Assembly: GCF_021869535.1 (NCBI RefSeq)
Contig: NW_026262679.1
Location: forward strand, 82,147,143 to 82,211,142
DNA length: 64,000 bases
Direction: 5' to 3'
From: Mytilus californianus
Lineage: Eukaryota; Mollusca; Bivalvia; Mytilida; Mytilidae
This document shows positions 31,726 through 43,059 of this stretch, piece by piece. The translations under genes were made by a program, and so were the position numbers. Below the pieces are notes generated by a model, which did not search any database, was not told the DNA's origin, and was given only the letters and a program-made list of their open reading frames with translations. Within the stretch, counting starts at the first letter, position 1, and each line of letters begins with the position of its first letter.

Positions 31726-31931
31726 AATTTAGGGGCCTGATGGGGGGGGGGGATCTGATCACGATTCACGAGTTGATTTTTTTGTCAATCACGATTCACA
31801 GAAAATAAATTTCCATGATCACGGATCACGAAAATATAAAAAAAAAAAAAATCTGTAGAAAAACGGATCACGATAGCGAAAATGCGCCGATCACGAAGAA
31901 CGAAAATAACCCATCAGGTCCCTCATAATTA
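31723..31931. mobile_element. hAT-type MITE with 14-bp TIRs and 8-bp target duplication
   Basis: The element is 31731-31923 (193 bp). Left TIR aggggcctgatggg and right TIR cccatcaggtccct are complementary at 13 of 14 positions. The flanks are CATAATTT (31723-31730) and CATAATTA (31924-31931), 7 of 8 identical. An 8-bp duplication and AGGG-type ends fit hAT. The interior has a G-run and seven or so GATCACG-like words but no ORF. Confidence 0.85.
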
Positions 31932-31959
31932 TGTAATTTGGTCCCAATTTAAAAAATCA

Positions 31960-33560
31960 AAGTGCTGGATAGCACCTGTGGAAAGTTTGCAATGGTAGAT
32001 GTTTAATATTTAAAATAGGTTGTAGATGTGTATTATTTCAAATATGTATTTAATCACAGCTTTGATGTTTTTTACTAAACCATTGTCTCATCAGCAATTA
32101 TCAAAAATCACTTTTTTTTCATATGTTTGGCATGTAAAATTTTGATATTTTCTATCGCAACCTTAAACTGTAGATTAAAATAATCAAATATACAGAAAGT
32201 TCTGTTAATTTCTGTATGTGCACATCCCATGTCAAGGGCCTGTGATTTTAGTATTTTTATTGATTTAGGTCCTTCATATTTGTTTTTAGTAAATTGTATT
32301 GTTACTAATTAAGCCGTTATTTTTCTTGTTTGAATTGTTCCTCATTTTTCATAACAGGGCCTTTTATAGCTTACTATATGGTACGAGTTTTTTTATCATT
32401 GTTGACGACTGTATGGTGACCTATAATTAATTATATGTCTTCCTCGCTAGGTTAACCAAAATTTTAAAGTACAAAAGATATGACACAGACACGAATTGTA
32501 CAAGGTTTTACTATCATAGTTATCAAAGGACAAAGACAAGGTCAAAGTGTTCCGACTTTGGAATATGACACGTCCAAAGACCATAATGCAACTGCCTAGT
32601 TAGTTTGATAACCCAAAGTTTAAAGCATAAACTTTATGATACGGGCACAAATTGGATAAAGTCAACTATCATAATCTTTTCAGATTCTATGATTTAACCT
32701 TTTCTTTGAGTATACTTACAGAAAATTTAAGTCTAGCGTTTTATTCATGCCTCCATCTGTTTTATCAGTATGCAATGTCATAGGCATAGATACATAGATA
32801 AAAAAAAATTGCTAAACATATTTATATACGTAATAAATAAACAAACAAACAATAAAAAAAGTTATGTTTGGTTTTTAGATTTTAAGCATTAAGAAAGTCA
32901 TTTTGCTTGAAAACTTGAGACTCATTGTTTTAAACACTTTAAAATATATTAGGCAAAGCACTGTCTATATTACATGGACAAATGTTATTTAATAATTTCT
33001 ACATCACTTGTCTTGGCACACTGGGTTATTTTAAGAAGTAGAAGCTGACTTGGCTGCTTTTAATACACTTGACTGTACTTAAGTAATCCTTATCCTTGTA
33101 ACAATTTGTGTAGTTGTTAATCCAAAGGAGGCTGTGAAAAGTCGTTCAGTCAATGTTTTTCTGCTGTCAGTTTGGATCCACTTGAGCATGCTGAAGGTCC
33201 TTATATCCGTATTGGAATGTATTTCTTTGTTGAAAGTTTTTAAATGTTTTTTGGCATCAAAACCTTTCGATCGATGTTTTGACAAAACCAATGCACTTTT
33301 CTATCAAATTACTCATCCTTGGCGTGTGACATAGACAGAAGCCATATGATTACCGAGTATTTAATATCCTGTCAACTGTTTGTTGTTCAATCAAACTATT
33401 ATCACTTGTTAATTAGCCGCCGGCCTGGTCAAAATATAAACATGTTGCGTAACCAGTAATGTCAGTTTTATCGGATACTTTCGATACACCCGGGCTTTTA
33501 CGTCTTTAATAATAAATAGGGTTACACTAATGTCCTGACAATGTCCTGACGATTGTCCTG
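31960..33560. repeat. Local duplication, copy 1
   Basis: 31960-32240 matches 37547-37835 ('aaagtgctggat(a/g)gcacct', 'aatatgtatttaatcacagc', 'gcaaccttaaactgtagat'). 32950-33530 matches 39150-39700 ('cacttgtcttg', 'agtagaagctgacttg', 'tcgatgttttgacaaaa', 'tatgattaccgagtattt'-like). A family A fragment (32245-32430) lies between the two blocks. No gene is seen. Confidence 0.8.
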
Positions 33561-33599
33561 ACCGATAGGAAAATGCTAATTACTTTTTTATTCTTAAAA

Positions 33600-33740
33600 G
33601 GATTAGGAACCAAGCAAGATGACAACATTTATTTAATTATTACAAGAAAAAGAATTAAAAAAAATAACTCTAAGAGTTAGAAAACTTGACCTGACCAACT
33701 TCGACTTTGTACTGACTAATGTCCTGACCGATATGAAACT
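33600..33740. repeat. Repeat with an inverted partner at 40070-40200
   Basis: 'aaccaagcaagatgacaaca', 'cttgacctgaccaacttcga' and 'aatgtcctgaccgat' are here; their reverse complements occur at 40195-40075 in the matching order. 'gtcctgac' is also repeated at 33530-33560. Confidence 0.65.
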
Positions 33741-34120
33741 GCTACATACATTATTCAAATTTATTTAATTGGGTTTAATAATTCAGTAATTAGTTTCATT
33801 ACTTGCACTTAATCAAATTAACAAATAGGGTTATGAAAGGAGGGGTAAGCAATACTCACAGTCAGCAACCTGTACTTATATTTCCCCTATCTTTTTATTT
33901 AACAATATTTATTTGCTTTGGATGTTGTGTTTTATGAATAGGATAAATATTATTTCAAAGATAATATACGGTAAGAACTTAAAACGTTTATGTTTGTGTA
34001 TTAAAGTGAATAGGTTATAAACAACTACAATCCAGAGTGTGTAAACCATTTCACCATCATTGACAACATCAGAACTGAAATATTAAATAATGAATGAGAG
34101 AAGATTAGTATGATCGCAAA

Positions 34121-37100
34121 ATGATAAACAACCTAACATACATCTCAATGATACTAATCTTGATATCAAATGATGTAAATATGAACCCTGGACCTGAATG
34201 TTCAAACACAAGTGGAACTGTATATCCATGTGGCACATGCGACCAACCAGTAACATGGCAAGAAAGAGGTATCGTTTGTGATACATCCAATCAATGGTAC
34301 CACGTCAGTTGTCAGTCTATGCAAACCAAGTCATACTTAGAACAACATGTAAATGACTCAGCCATTGCATGGGATTGCATTATGTGTAATTGTCCAAATT
34401 ACTCCACCTTCTGCTATTCTTTAGTTTTCAGCACCTCAAATCAATTTAGCATACTATCAAATATATCCATCAACAGTCTAACACCTGGTGTCATAAAACC
34501 ACTACATACTTCAACGCCAGAGAGGAAAACAAAAAAGAAAAAGGAGCAAGATGATTCAAATCCTAAAACTATTCGGGTATTAAATATCAACTTCCAGTCA
34601 ATAAGAAACAAACAAGGTGAACTGATAAATCTTATTGAAAGCACAAAGCCAGACATTATTTTTGGAACTGAGACCTGGCTAGATGCATCAATAAAAGATA
34701 CACAATATTTTCCAGACGGATATAATATATATAGAAATGACCGGAACTTAAGTGGAGGGGGAGTACTCATAGCCGTCAATGACGCATACATTACATCATC
34801 AGTACCAGAACTGCTAACCGACTGTGAGATTGTTTGGTGCAAGATGGAGATTATTGGGCACAAAACCGTCTGTCTCTCCAGTTATTACAACCCTAAAACA
34901 TCAAACGAAAAGGGATATACTGAATATGGAATAAGCATTGATAGAGCTAGCAAAAATAAGAAATGCTTTTATCATCTCGGCTGGTGACTTCAACCTACCA
35001 GGCTGGGACTGGTCTAGCAAAGAAATAAAGCTGCACACTCAATGTGTTGCAAATCACAAAAAGTTTGCTGACATATTGGATGATAATGGCATGGGACAAC
35101 TTGTAAACAAGCCTACTAAAGGACCAAATTCACTAGACCTTGTGGTAACAAATCATCCAGATAGCTTCATGAGAGTTGCAACCTTACCCGGACTTTCTGA
35201 CCATGACATCGTTTTCGCAGAAGTAAATCTCAACCCCCGGATTATCTATCCAAAAACCGAGGATTATACCATTATACAGGAAGGCAAATTGGGAAAATAT
35301 GAAAGTTGACCTAAATAACCTACATAAAGATATTACCTCAATGAATGAACAGAAAGAGGGGGTAAATGCACTGTGGACACACTTTTAAATTAGAAGAAAG
35401 CATAGGTAAAATTGTACCAAAAAAGACCGCTAGAAAGAAGGATGGTAGTCCCTGGAGTACAACCGACATCAAACGTCTAATAAGAAAGAGGGATAGCTGG
35501 TATAAGAGAATGAAAAAATCTGGAAATGGAGGGGACACAGACAAATTCAAAGAACTAAAACGTTGTACACAGAGAGAAATCAGGAAAGCTTACTGGAACT
35601 ACATCGACAGTATAGTCTCACCACCAGACCTGAATAAACCGCAAGAAAAATCAAACTGCATGAAGAGATTCTGGACCTTCATAAAGCACAAGAGGTCAGA
35701 TGGGAGTAAAATACCACCCTTAAAATATAATGGAACTCTACACTCAGAACCAACTGAAAAAGCAGATATACTCAACGGACAATTTCAGAAAGCCTTTTCA
35801 GACAAAACCAACATATCAAACCAAGAATTCCAAAAGCAGTGTAATATGTCTGGAAACTTTCAAAACATCTCCGACATCAATATAACAGATAATGGTGTGA
35901 ACAAACTTCTGAAAAACCTAAATCCAAACAAAGCAGCTGGACCAGACAACATAACACCTCGAGTCCTTAAAGAACTTGCATCAAATATAGCTCCAATACT
36001 GACAACTATATTCCGCCGCTCATATCTTACAGGGGAAGTGCCAAGTATTTGGAAATCAGCTAACATCTGTCCAGTGTATAAGAAAGGTAAGAAATACGAT
36101 CCAATTAATTATAGACCAGTTTCACTCACCTGTATATCATGCAAATTATTGGAGCATATTGTAACTAGTCACATTATGTCTCATGCTGATGCACAAAACA
36201 TCATGTATCCACTACAACACGGCTTTCAGAGGGGCCTATCATGTGAGTCACAACTAATTGAATTTATCGATGACGTAACTGGCAACTTAGATCTAGGAAA
36301 ACAAACAGGTTGTCTCATAATGTATTTCTCCAAGGCATTCGATAAGGTTAGTAATAGCCTTCTCATCCACAAACTGAATCATTATGGGATAATTGGTAAA
36401 ACAAATGAGTGGATAAAGAACTTCCTCAGTGATAGAACACAGTCAGTAGTGGTGGAGGGAGAAACATCACCCTCCATACCTGTGGAGTCCGGCGTTACCC
36501 AAGGATCCGTCCTGGGACCTAGTCTTTTCCTGTTCTATATAAATGACATGCCCCAGGGGATTCAATCAACTGTACGACTGTTTGCTGATGACAATATTGC
36601 GTATGTCACAATCTCATCCGATATAGATTCAGCAAACCTTCAAAAGGACCTTGACAAACTAGCTGAATGGGAATCGAAATGGCTCATGAAGTTCCATCCT
36701 GATCAAGGTAACGTACTCATCATCTCCAAAAAGCAAACTCCAGCTAAATACAGTTACACACTACATGGCCATAACCTTGAACACGTCACATCAGCGAAAT
36801 ACCTGGGATGTACCATTGCATCAGATCTAAAATGGGGTAAACATATAAGCAACATCTGCTCCAAAGCAAATAATACCATCAGTTTCCTTAAAAGGAACTT
36901 AAACATCTCCAACAAGTCTATAAAGGAAAAAGCATATGTGTCCCTTGTCAGACCAACATTGGAATATGCCAGTGCAGTATGGGACCCGTACCAACAAAAT
37001 GATATTTATAGATTGGAAATGGTTCAAAGAAGGGCAGCAAGGTATGTTACTAACAGATATCACAACACTTCATCTGTTAGTAACATGCTTGAACATCTAG

Positions 37101-37205
37101 AATGGACTACCCTATCTTAGAACAATCAGAGAGTGGAACACCTTTCCCAACTGTAAGGTCTCTGCCCCGAGTCCTGAATCTTTCAAGGCTCAGCTCCGTC
37201 AGTAA
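34121..37205 (+). pseudogene. CR1/L2-like LINE with PHD finger, endonuclease and RT; inactive
   Basis: Part 1 (34121-34987) has a PHD-type finger (CGTCDQP ... CDTSNQWYHVSC ... CIMC) and then the start of an apurinic-type endonuclease (INFQSIRNKQGEL, FGTETWLD, GGGVLI). Part 2 (34938-35309) continues it (AGDFNLPGWDW, NSLDLVVTN, LSDHDIV). Part 3 (35366-37120) is the reverse transcriptase (NPNKAAGPDNITPRVLKEL, YKKGKKYDPINYRPVSLT, GVTQGSVLGP, FADDN). The tail FPNCKVSAPSPESFKAQLRQ ends at a TAA at 37203-37205. Breaks: frame changes near 34950, 35285 and 35390, a deletion near 37115, and RT motif A reads MYFSKAFDKV with Tyr (36323-36325) for the catalytic Asp. It ends in a (GAA)n tail. It is the best-preserved LINE copy here and is related to 57106-58095. 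Confidence 0.88.
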
Positions 37206-37346
37206 ATTAAATGACATGTTTTTATTTTCACCTGTATATAAATTTCACCCAGTTTTTGTTTTTGTTATTAAATTTAAAATTGTTTTCATGCGCACACTCC
37301 AAAAATGTGGCAGGATAGTCAACCAGTTGACGGTGGCGGCTTACTG

Positions 37347-37414
37347 GAAGAAGAAGAAGAAGAAGAAGAAGAAGAAGAAGAAGAAGAAGAAGAAGAAGAA
37401 GAAGAAGAAGAAGA
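37347..37414 (+). repeat. (GAA)n microsatellite tail of the LINE
   Basis: About 22 GAA units about 140 bp after the RT stop codon. Microsatellite-like 3' tails are usual for CR1/L2-type LINEs. Confidence 0.9.
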
Positions 37415-37840
37415 ATAGGTTGAAGCTGGTCAGGTCAATTTGTTATTATCTTTGAAATTTTGCTTTCCAATGTTTATGATAAGTATAAAAAAAACTTTAT
37501 AATTCGACTTGGTCAAGAAGTCAATCATACCCATAATAATAAAAGTGCTGGATGGCACCTCTTGGAAGTTTGCAACTGAAGATGTGTATTATTTCAAATA
37601 GGTTATAGATGTGTATTATTTCAAATATGTATTTAATCACAGCTTTGATTTTTTTAACTAAACCATTTTCTTTTCAGCAATTATCAAAAATCACTTTTTT
37701 TCATATGTTTGTCATATAAAATTTTATATTTTCTATTGCAACCTTAAACTGTAGATCTAAAATAATCAAATATACAATAAGCTCTGTTAATTTCTTTATG
37801 TGCCAATGCCATATCTAGGGCCTGTGATTTTATAGTATTT

Positions 37841-37987
37841 TTTTCCATTTGTAACTGGGCATAACCTTAACCATAACAGTAAAATGACGGCACCAAAATT
37901 TTGGTTTTGTGGTTAAAAGTATTGTGTATAAGTTTTGTAACATTTGGTTGAGGCACACTAAAGTTAGAGCACGGAATTGAAAAAAAA
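37841..37987. repeat. 'Cataactctaga' tandem repeat, left fragment
   Basis: 'tttgtaactgggcataacct', 'gacggcaccaaaattttggt' and 'aacatttggttgaggcacac' match units at 38574-38900 and 53860-54640. The array is interrupted here by the element at 37988-38528. Confidence 0.75.
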
Positions 37988-38528
37988 TTGTAAGTGTTCC
38001 GTGGAACCTGGTGTTTCGCCTACTTTTGCTGTTAATCGCAGGCTCAATAAAAATGAGGAAAAAAATAATAAAAATATTCCTCTCAATACTATCTTTTGAT
38101 TGTAAGAAGCTTCTGTCCAAGTTTGGTAAAAATTTAGGATAGTTTATGAATCTAATAAATGTTTTAAAATATTTAACTGCAGACTGTATGTAATGTTAAC
38201 TGGAAGAAAAGCTAAGTCCATTAATAAGTAAAATACGGAAAAACAAGAACAAAATTTTAACTAAATTTCCTTCTAGATACTAGCTTTTGATCATAAACAA
38301 GCTTCTGTCAAAGTTTGGTACAAATCCAAGATAGTTTAAGAAAGTTATTAAAATTTTAAAAACTTTAGCCACAGAGTGAATGTAATGTATCCTGGCAGAA
38401 AAACTAAGTCCATTTATAAGTAAAATACTGAAAAAATGGATTTTTTTTTTACAAAATTTACTTCTGGATACTATCGTATGATCATAAAAAAAAGCTTCTG
38501 AAGGATCGCTATGTCTCGCTTTTTCGAC
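37988..38528 (-). mobile_element. Hairpin-headed element, copy B (minus strand)
   Basis: The minus-strand head reads TTTTGTCGAAAAAGCGAGAC then atagcgatcc (head hairpin reduced). The core has ~130-170-bp units ('aagcttctgt(c)aaagtttggta', 'agtccatttataagtaaaat'). The tail is gtaggcgaaacaccaggttc, then cacggaacacttacaa against an A/T run. It sits inside the tandem array at an A/T run, so the insertion is nested. Confidence 0.75.
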
Positions 38529-38569
38529 AAAAGTCAACGGCTTGACAAAAATCAGCAATTTTTAAATTT

Positions 38570-38900
38570 GTAAAGGGGCATAACTCTAGAACAGTAAATC
38601 TGACGCCACCAAAACTCAATTTTAATCAGTGTTTTGTGATAATGAGCATTGTGTACAAGATTCATAACATTTGGTTGAGACAAACTAAAGTTAGAGATCG
38701 TATACAAAAAAATCAAGCAACTTTTCCAATTGTTAAGGAGCATAACTCTAGAATTGTAAAATCGACGCCACCAAAATTCAACTTGACCTGTGTTTTGTGG
38801 AAATAAGCATTGCGTATAAGTTTCATACAATTTGGTTTAGGAAAACTAAAGTTAGAGAACAGAAACCAATTTTGGATGTACGGACGTATGTACAAGTAAG
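38570..38900. repeat. 'Ggggcataactctagaac' tandem repeat, two units
   Basis: Units begin at about 38574 and 38738 (period ~164 bp) and share 'gacgccaccaaaa', 'gtgttttgtg', 'aacatttggtt'-like and 'ctaaagttagag'. It is the same family as 53860-54640. Overlapping minus-strand ORFs here (38280-39036) are repeat shadows. Confidence 0.85.
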
Positions 38901-39700
38901 GGACGTACATACTTACAGAAGAAAAAGGGTAAAACTTAATACGGTGCGGGTGGGGACATAACAATAGCAGTATGACGACAGGAATAAAAAGTTTATATAC
39001 ACTAGATTCATAGAGGTGCTTATAACCCTGTAACACATTTTATAGTTGATGCTGTGAAATTTAGCATTGAGGCAATAACATTGTGGAGATTTTTGATTCG
39101 TCATAATTATTTGGACTAGCACTAAGAGTAAGAAAGTCATTTTTCTATTACATGGACAGATTTTATTTAATCATGTAAATAATTGCTACAGCACTTGTCT
39201 TGATACACTGAGTTATTCTAAGTAGAAGCTGACTTGTCTGCCTTATCTTTGTAACGATTTGTGTACAAATGTAATTGTTAATCGTAACACTGAGGAGGCT
39301 GTGATATGTACGAACTGTCGTTGAGTCAACGTTTTTCAGCTGTCAGTTTGATCCACGTGACTGAGCATGCTGGACGAGTGAAGGTCCTTAAATCCACATT
39401 GGAATGTGAAACAGCTAGTATTTGAATAGCGGAATTCCGATCGATGTTTTGACAAAAACATGCACTTTTCTATCATAGCCGATATTTACCTTTACTCGTC
39501 CTTGGCGTGTGACATAAACCATATGATTATCGAGTATTTCTGTCACATGTCTATAATTGTTCAATCAAACTTTTATCACTTGTCAATTATCCCACGGCTT
39601 GGTCAAAATATAAAACATGTAAAAAATTCAGTAAATTGTCAGTCATACGGGATTCTTTCGATACACTCGGGCTTTTACTTTATATTTAATAATAAACATT

Positions 39701-40486
39701 TGTAAATATCGTACGTAGTAAAAATTGCGCGGGAAAATGTTCATTCGTGAAATATTCATGAATTAAACGATGTCTCGCGTAGATATCTTTTGATTTTCTC
39801 TTCAGCGCATGGAAATTCCGCGAAGTAGTGTTTGTGATACTCATTTTCAAAATGAAGTTAAATTCACCTTTTTTATTCAAGCTGTAATCTTTTCAAAAGG
39901 ACTCAAAATTTCAAAAGCATCTTCCTAGAATCAGTAATCAAACACTAGTACTACATTATCTTGGAGCAGAACATTTGCGATAGTCTGTCACCGGAAGTTT
40001 GAGAACGACGCCTTAGGAAAATATTGCTATAGCAAACTTCCCAAAAATGTATTTAGCATTTTTATATTGGTCAGGACATTAATCGATGTTGGTCATGTCA
40101 AGTTTTTTTTATCCTTAAAATATTATTTTTCGATTTTGTTTCGAAAAAATTATTAAATATATGTTATTATCTTGCTTGGTTTCAAATTTGAAGTCAATCT
40201 TTCCAATAATAAATAAACAGCTGCGCCACGAGTGCATGATACGCCCGTCGCTTTTTCAAAAAATAAAGTTCATTTACTTCTCAATGTTATATCAGAAATT
40301 CATGAAAAAATAAAGGGAGGTTATCTTAATAGATATAAACCAGTTACCCTAAGGCTAAAGAATATGTTTATGCAATGAACATGTAAGTTATAGCCATCGT
40401 TAATAAGTAATACAGTTTCTTTAATGTGGAGATGTAAAGATGAAAGAGATAATTCTTAATATTAACTGGTGGTTTGCTTTCTTAAA
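39701..40486. other. Stretch without recognised gene
   Basis: 40010-40050 ('gccttaggaaaatattgcta' then 'tagcaaacttcccaaaa') is paralogous to 42995-43045. 40070-40200 is the inverted partner of 33600-33740. Nothing coding is supported. Confidence 0.45.
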
Positions 40487-41209
40487 TTATGTTTTTTTTA
40501 TGTTTAAGGTATAAAGGTTATGCTTAATTTCCTCCAACATTACAGTCTTTCTACCATGATGCCAAAATCCGATTGATTTGTCAATCTGGTTATTATAAGC
40601 ATCTGAAAGTCTATACCCACCCATATGAATTTCATTCAAATTTTGACTTATGTGTTTGACACTCTTATCTTCACGAAAAACCACAAAAAGCACCAATCTG
40701 AAGTTTAGTCCTTGTGAACGATCATTTGAGAATAAAGTGTGGTAGTATTTCTGGTGAAATACAAAATTCAATAATACCAAAGTCAGTACTTACAAGCATT
40801 TAGAAACACAAAAAGTTTGTAATTTTCTAAACATTTGCCTTTTTTGAAATTGTCAGCACGATAAGAATATAAGCATTAAAATATGAAGCCAAGGTTCCTG
40901 CATATTTTATTTTAACTTAAAAAAATAGGATGACACATTAAGTGATATTATACGAACGATACAGTAAGAGAAAACTTATTTAGTATGACATTGCGTTTAT
41001 TCTGAGTTCTATGGAATATTTGATGGTATGTAGTAATTCAATATGTAGTTATTTATTATTGCTTAAGGTATTTTTATGCAAAAATGTATGCACGAAAAGA
41101 TATTCAGCATTGTTTACCTCATAAAACGTAGGAAATTGCACTATGTCTGTGCGTTTTGCATCTAGCAGTTTTATCAGACGTTCTATGCAATATCTAAAAC
41201 TTGCAACAA
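40487..41209 (-). CDS. Putative two-exon 3' part of an unrecognised gene
   Basis: The terminal exon 40487-40750 follows a good acceptor (tttgtatttcaccag on the minus strand). It encodes 87 residues, including YYHTLFSNDRSQGLNFRLVL, GGYRLSDAYNNQIDKSIGFW and a Lys-rich end with TAA at 40487-40489. An upstream candidate exon 41118-41209 (acceptor caattatacag, donor tatgag|gtaaac) encodes ASFRYCIERLIKLLDAKRTD then IVQFPTFYE. The two join in phase (TAT-GAG | AAA-TAC). I do not recognise the family and found no first exons. The phase agreement and two consensus splice sites are the only support. A relic of a dispersed gene is possible. Confidence 0.35.
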
Positions 41210-42029
41210 CTGTATAATTGAATAAATCAACTAACATGCACATTGACATATTTATATATGCTCAAAAAAGTTCATGCAATTAGACATCTATATATCATGT
41301 ATATTGCAATCATCCAATACAACTAATATTGTCCACCTATTGTATTTATTATCTAAGATACCACACTCATTAAGACAAACAAATAAACCAAAAAAATGTA
41401 TTAAATTTCAGACATACTATTTGCGAATAGTATGTTCACATTACAATCATTTCAGAAAATATACTTGGTCTACTATGAGATTATTAAAAAAAACCACCAA
41501 AATCTCATGAAAAATAAGCATCGACCAATAGCACACGAAAATAAGGTCAATGTTAGATGAACCCCGTTCAATATTCTAGTAAAAATAACAAGCCCTGCAT
41601 ACGCTAATTGTAATTGACCCATTGCTGAAAAAGCATCAGAAAAAAAACCGAACCATAAAAATAGAACATTGACAAACAGTTAGTTGAAACCTACCGGTCG
41701 GACATGTACACACTGAAATCAGCCTATACACAAACGAAACAACGAAAATTAAATCAAGGACAATTGAAAATTATATTATTGAAACATAAAGCTTTAGTAT
41801 GCAAAATTTGAAGCATTCGGATCTTCTTCACATCTGAAATAAAAGAAATATATACCAAAAGATAATGACGTCGGACTTGCATACCTATATTTTGCATTAT
41901 GTTGCGCTCTTCTCAGGCGAAACTAAAGTGTATGTCAAAGTTATAAATGCTCATAATAACGATCTTCTAAAACTTTTCCAATGAATCATTTTAAACGTTA
42001 GTTAGCGGTAAATTCAGAACATATTGATC

Positions 42030-42080
42030 ATACTAGATGGAGAGTTGTTTCATTGGCACTCATACCACATCTTCTTATAT
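42030..42080 (+). repeat. Family A tail fragment
   Basis: 'gatggagagttgtttcattg' then 'gcactcataccacatcttct' is the 3' end of family A, as at 50055-50100. Confidence 0.7.
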
Positions 42081-42204
42081 TTAGTGAAAGAAACGAATAT
42101 TTCATGTACAAATCATTTATAAAGTGAGTATGGCCTGTATTTAACTCCAAAAAGAGCATGGTGTTTCGACGTTCAAAGTGAAACCTGCAAAAAATATACA
42201 CATT

Positions 42205-42425
42205 TTTACATCGGACATAAAGCAAATTCAGCGGACAAAAAGCAAAACAGACCAAAAGCAACGGACAAAAAGCAAAAGTGTCGGACAAAAAGCAAAATTA
42301 TCGGACAAAAAGCAAAACGGACAAAAAGCAACGGACAAAAAGCAAAAGTGTCGGACAAAAAGCAAAAGTGTCGGACAAAGCAAAATTATCGGACAAAAAA
42401 GCAAAAGCGGACAAAAAGCACCGTA
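42205..42425 (+). repeat. Minisatellite of 'cggacaaaaagcaaaa'
   Basis: A 16-22-bp unit with CGGACAAAAAGCAAAA core and variable tails (gtgt, ttat, acgga) is repeated about 12 times. ORFs over it (42178-42426, 42278-42487) are Lys/Gln/Ser-rich shadows. Confidence 0.9.
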
Positions 42426-42562
42426 ACAAGTGTTTAAATAGTTTTAAGTATTGTTTTAATGTTCTTCGAGATACTACTACAGTTTAGTAGTGCCAAAGGC
42501 GAAAAATATAGTTTATGGTTCGATGTTAAGAAAAATGTTTTTCACCTGAAGCATGGAAGACA

Positions 42563-42751
42563 TTGAAAGTTTCTATAACTTCAAAAAGGGATATTGCAGA
42601 GTGGAATTGTAACGTCTGCAAAACTGACGTGCACATTGCTGCATCACTCGTTTGTGATGGCTGCCTAGAGTGGTTTCACCAAAAATGCGTCGGACTGAAA
42701 CATGGACCCAAAACAACATACTGGATGCGTAGAAACTGCCATTGTAAATAA
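42563..42751 (+). pseudogene. PHD-finger exon-like ORF, probably from a multicopy element
   Basis: The frame gives WNCNVCKTDVHIAASLVCDG then CLEWFHQKCVGLKHG and ends NCHCK with a TAA. The Cys pairs, the EWFHQKC segment and terminal C/H residues fit a PHD-type zinc finger (C4HC3), which in chromatin proteins reads histone tails. A possible splice acceptor (ggatattgcag) precedes it at 42598. The 3' half and following 3' sequence recur at 46665-46828, so this is a multicopy sequence. It may be the last exon of a transposon-associated gene or a fragment. No partner exon was found. Confidence 0.5.
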
Positions 42752-42816
42752 AAAAATAAAAAAATTGTATGAAATATTGTTAAAATTCAAACAAAAGTTT
42801 TATACATATTACTAGT

Positions 42817-43049
42817 CCCAGTATACATTGAAGTGCATTAACGTACCAATAACACAATGTAACCGTAGACACAAATATTATTGTTACATTCGTAATTAAT
42901 TGGTTCCTTACCAAACCCTGCATTCCGGCAATTGTCTCCAATGTAACAATAACTTTTTTTTATTATTATTACATTTCAATGTAACCATACCCAGTGCCGC
43001 CTAAGGAAAGTATATGCTATAGCAAGCTATAGCAAACTTTCCAAAAACC
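42817..43049. mobile_element. ~233-bp insertion absent from the paralogous copy
   Basis: In the paralogue at 46800-46850, 'cata ttactag' runs straight into 'cttctgagtctt'. Here 233 bp intervene. They contain 'tgtaac' repeats ('caatgtaaccgtag', 'caatgtaacaataac', 'caatgtaaccatac') and a 'gctatagcaagctatagcaa' block like that at 40020-40045. No terminal inverted repeat was found. The junctions share only AG, so it is not a removed GT-AG intron. Confidence 0.6.
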
Positions 43050-43059
43050 CAGCTTCTGA

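Larger units (their letters stand above)
37545..39700. repeat. Local duplication, copy 2 (with later insertions)
   Basis: The ends match copy 1 (37547-37835 and 39150-39700). Between them lie tandem 'cataactctaga' repeats and a hairpin-headed element. The copy offset is about 5.6 kb on the left and 6.2 kb on the right. The difference is explained by separate insertions (the LINE in copy 1 surroundings, repeats in copy 2). Confidence 0.75.

Noticed and set aside
42817-43049. Retroposed (intron-removed) copy explanation for the 233-bp difference
   Set aside because: Removing a GT-AG intron at these junctions would not give the sequence seen in the other copy.
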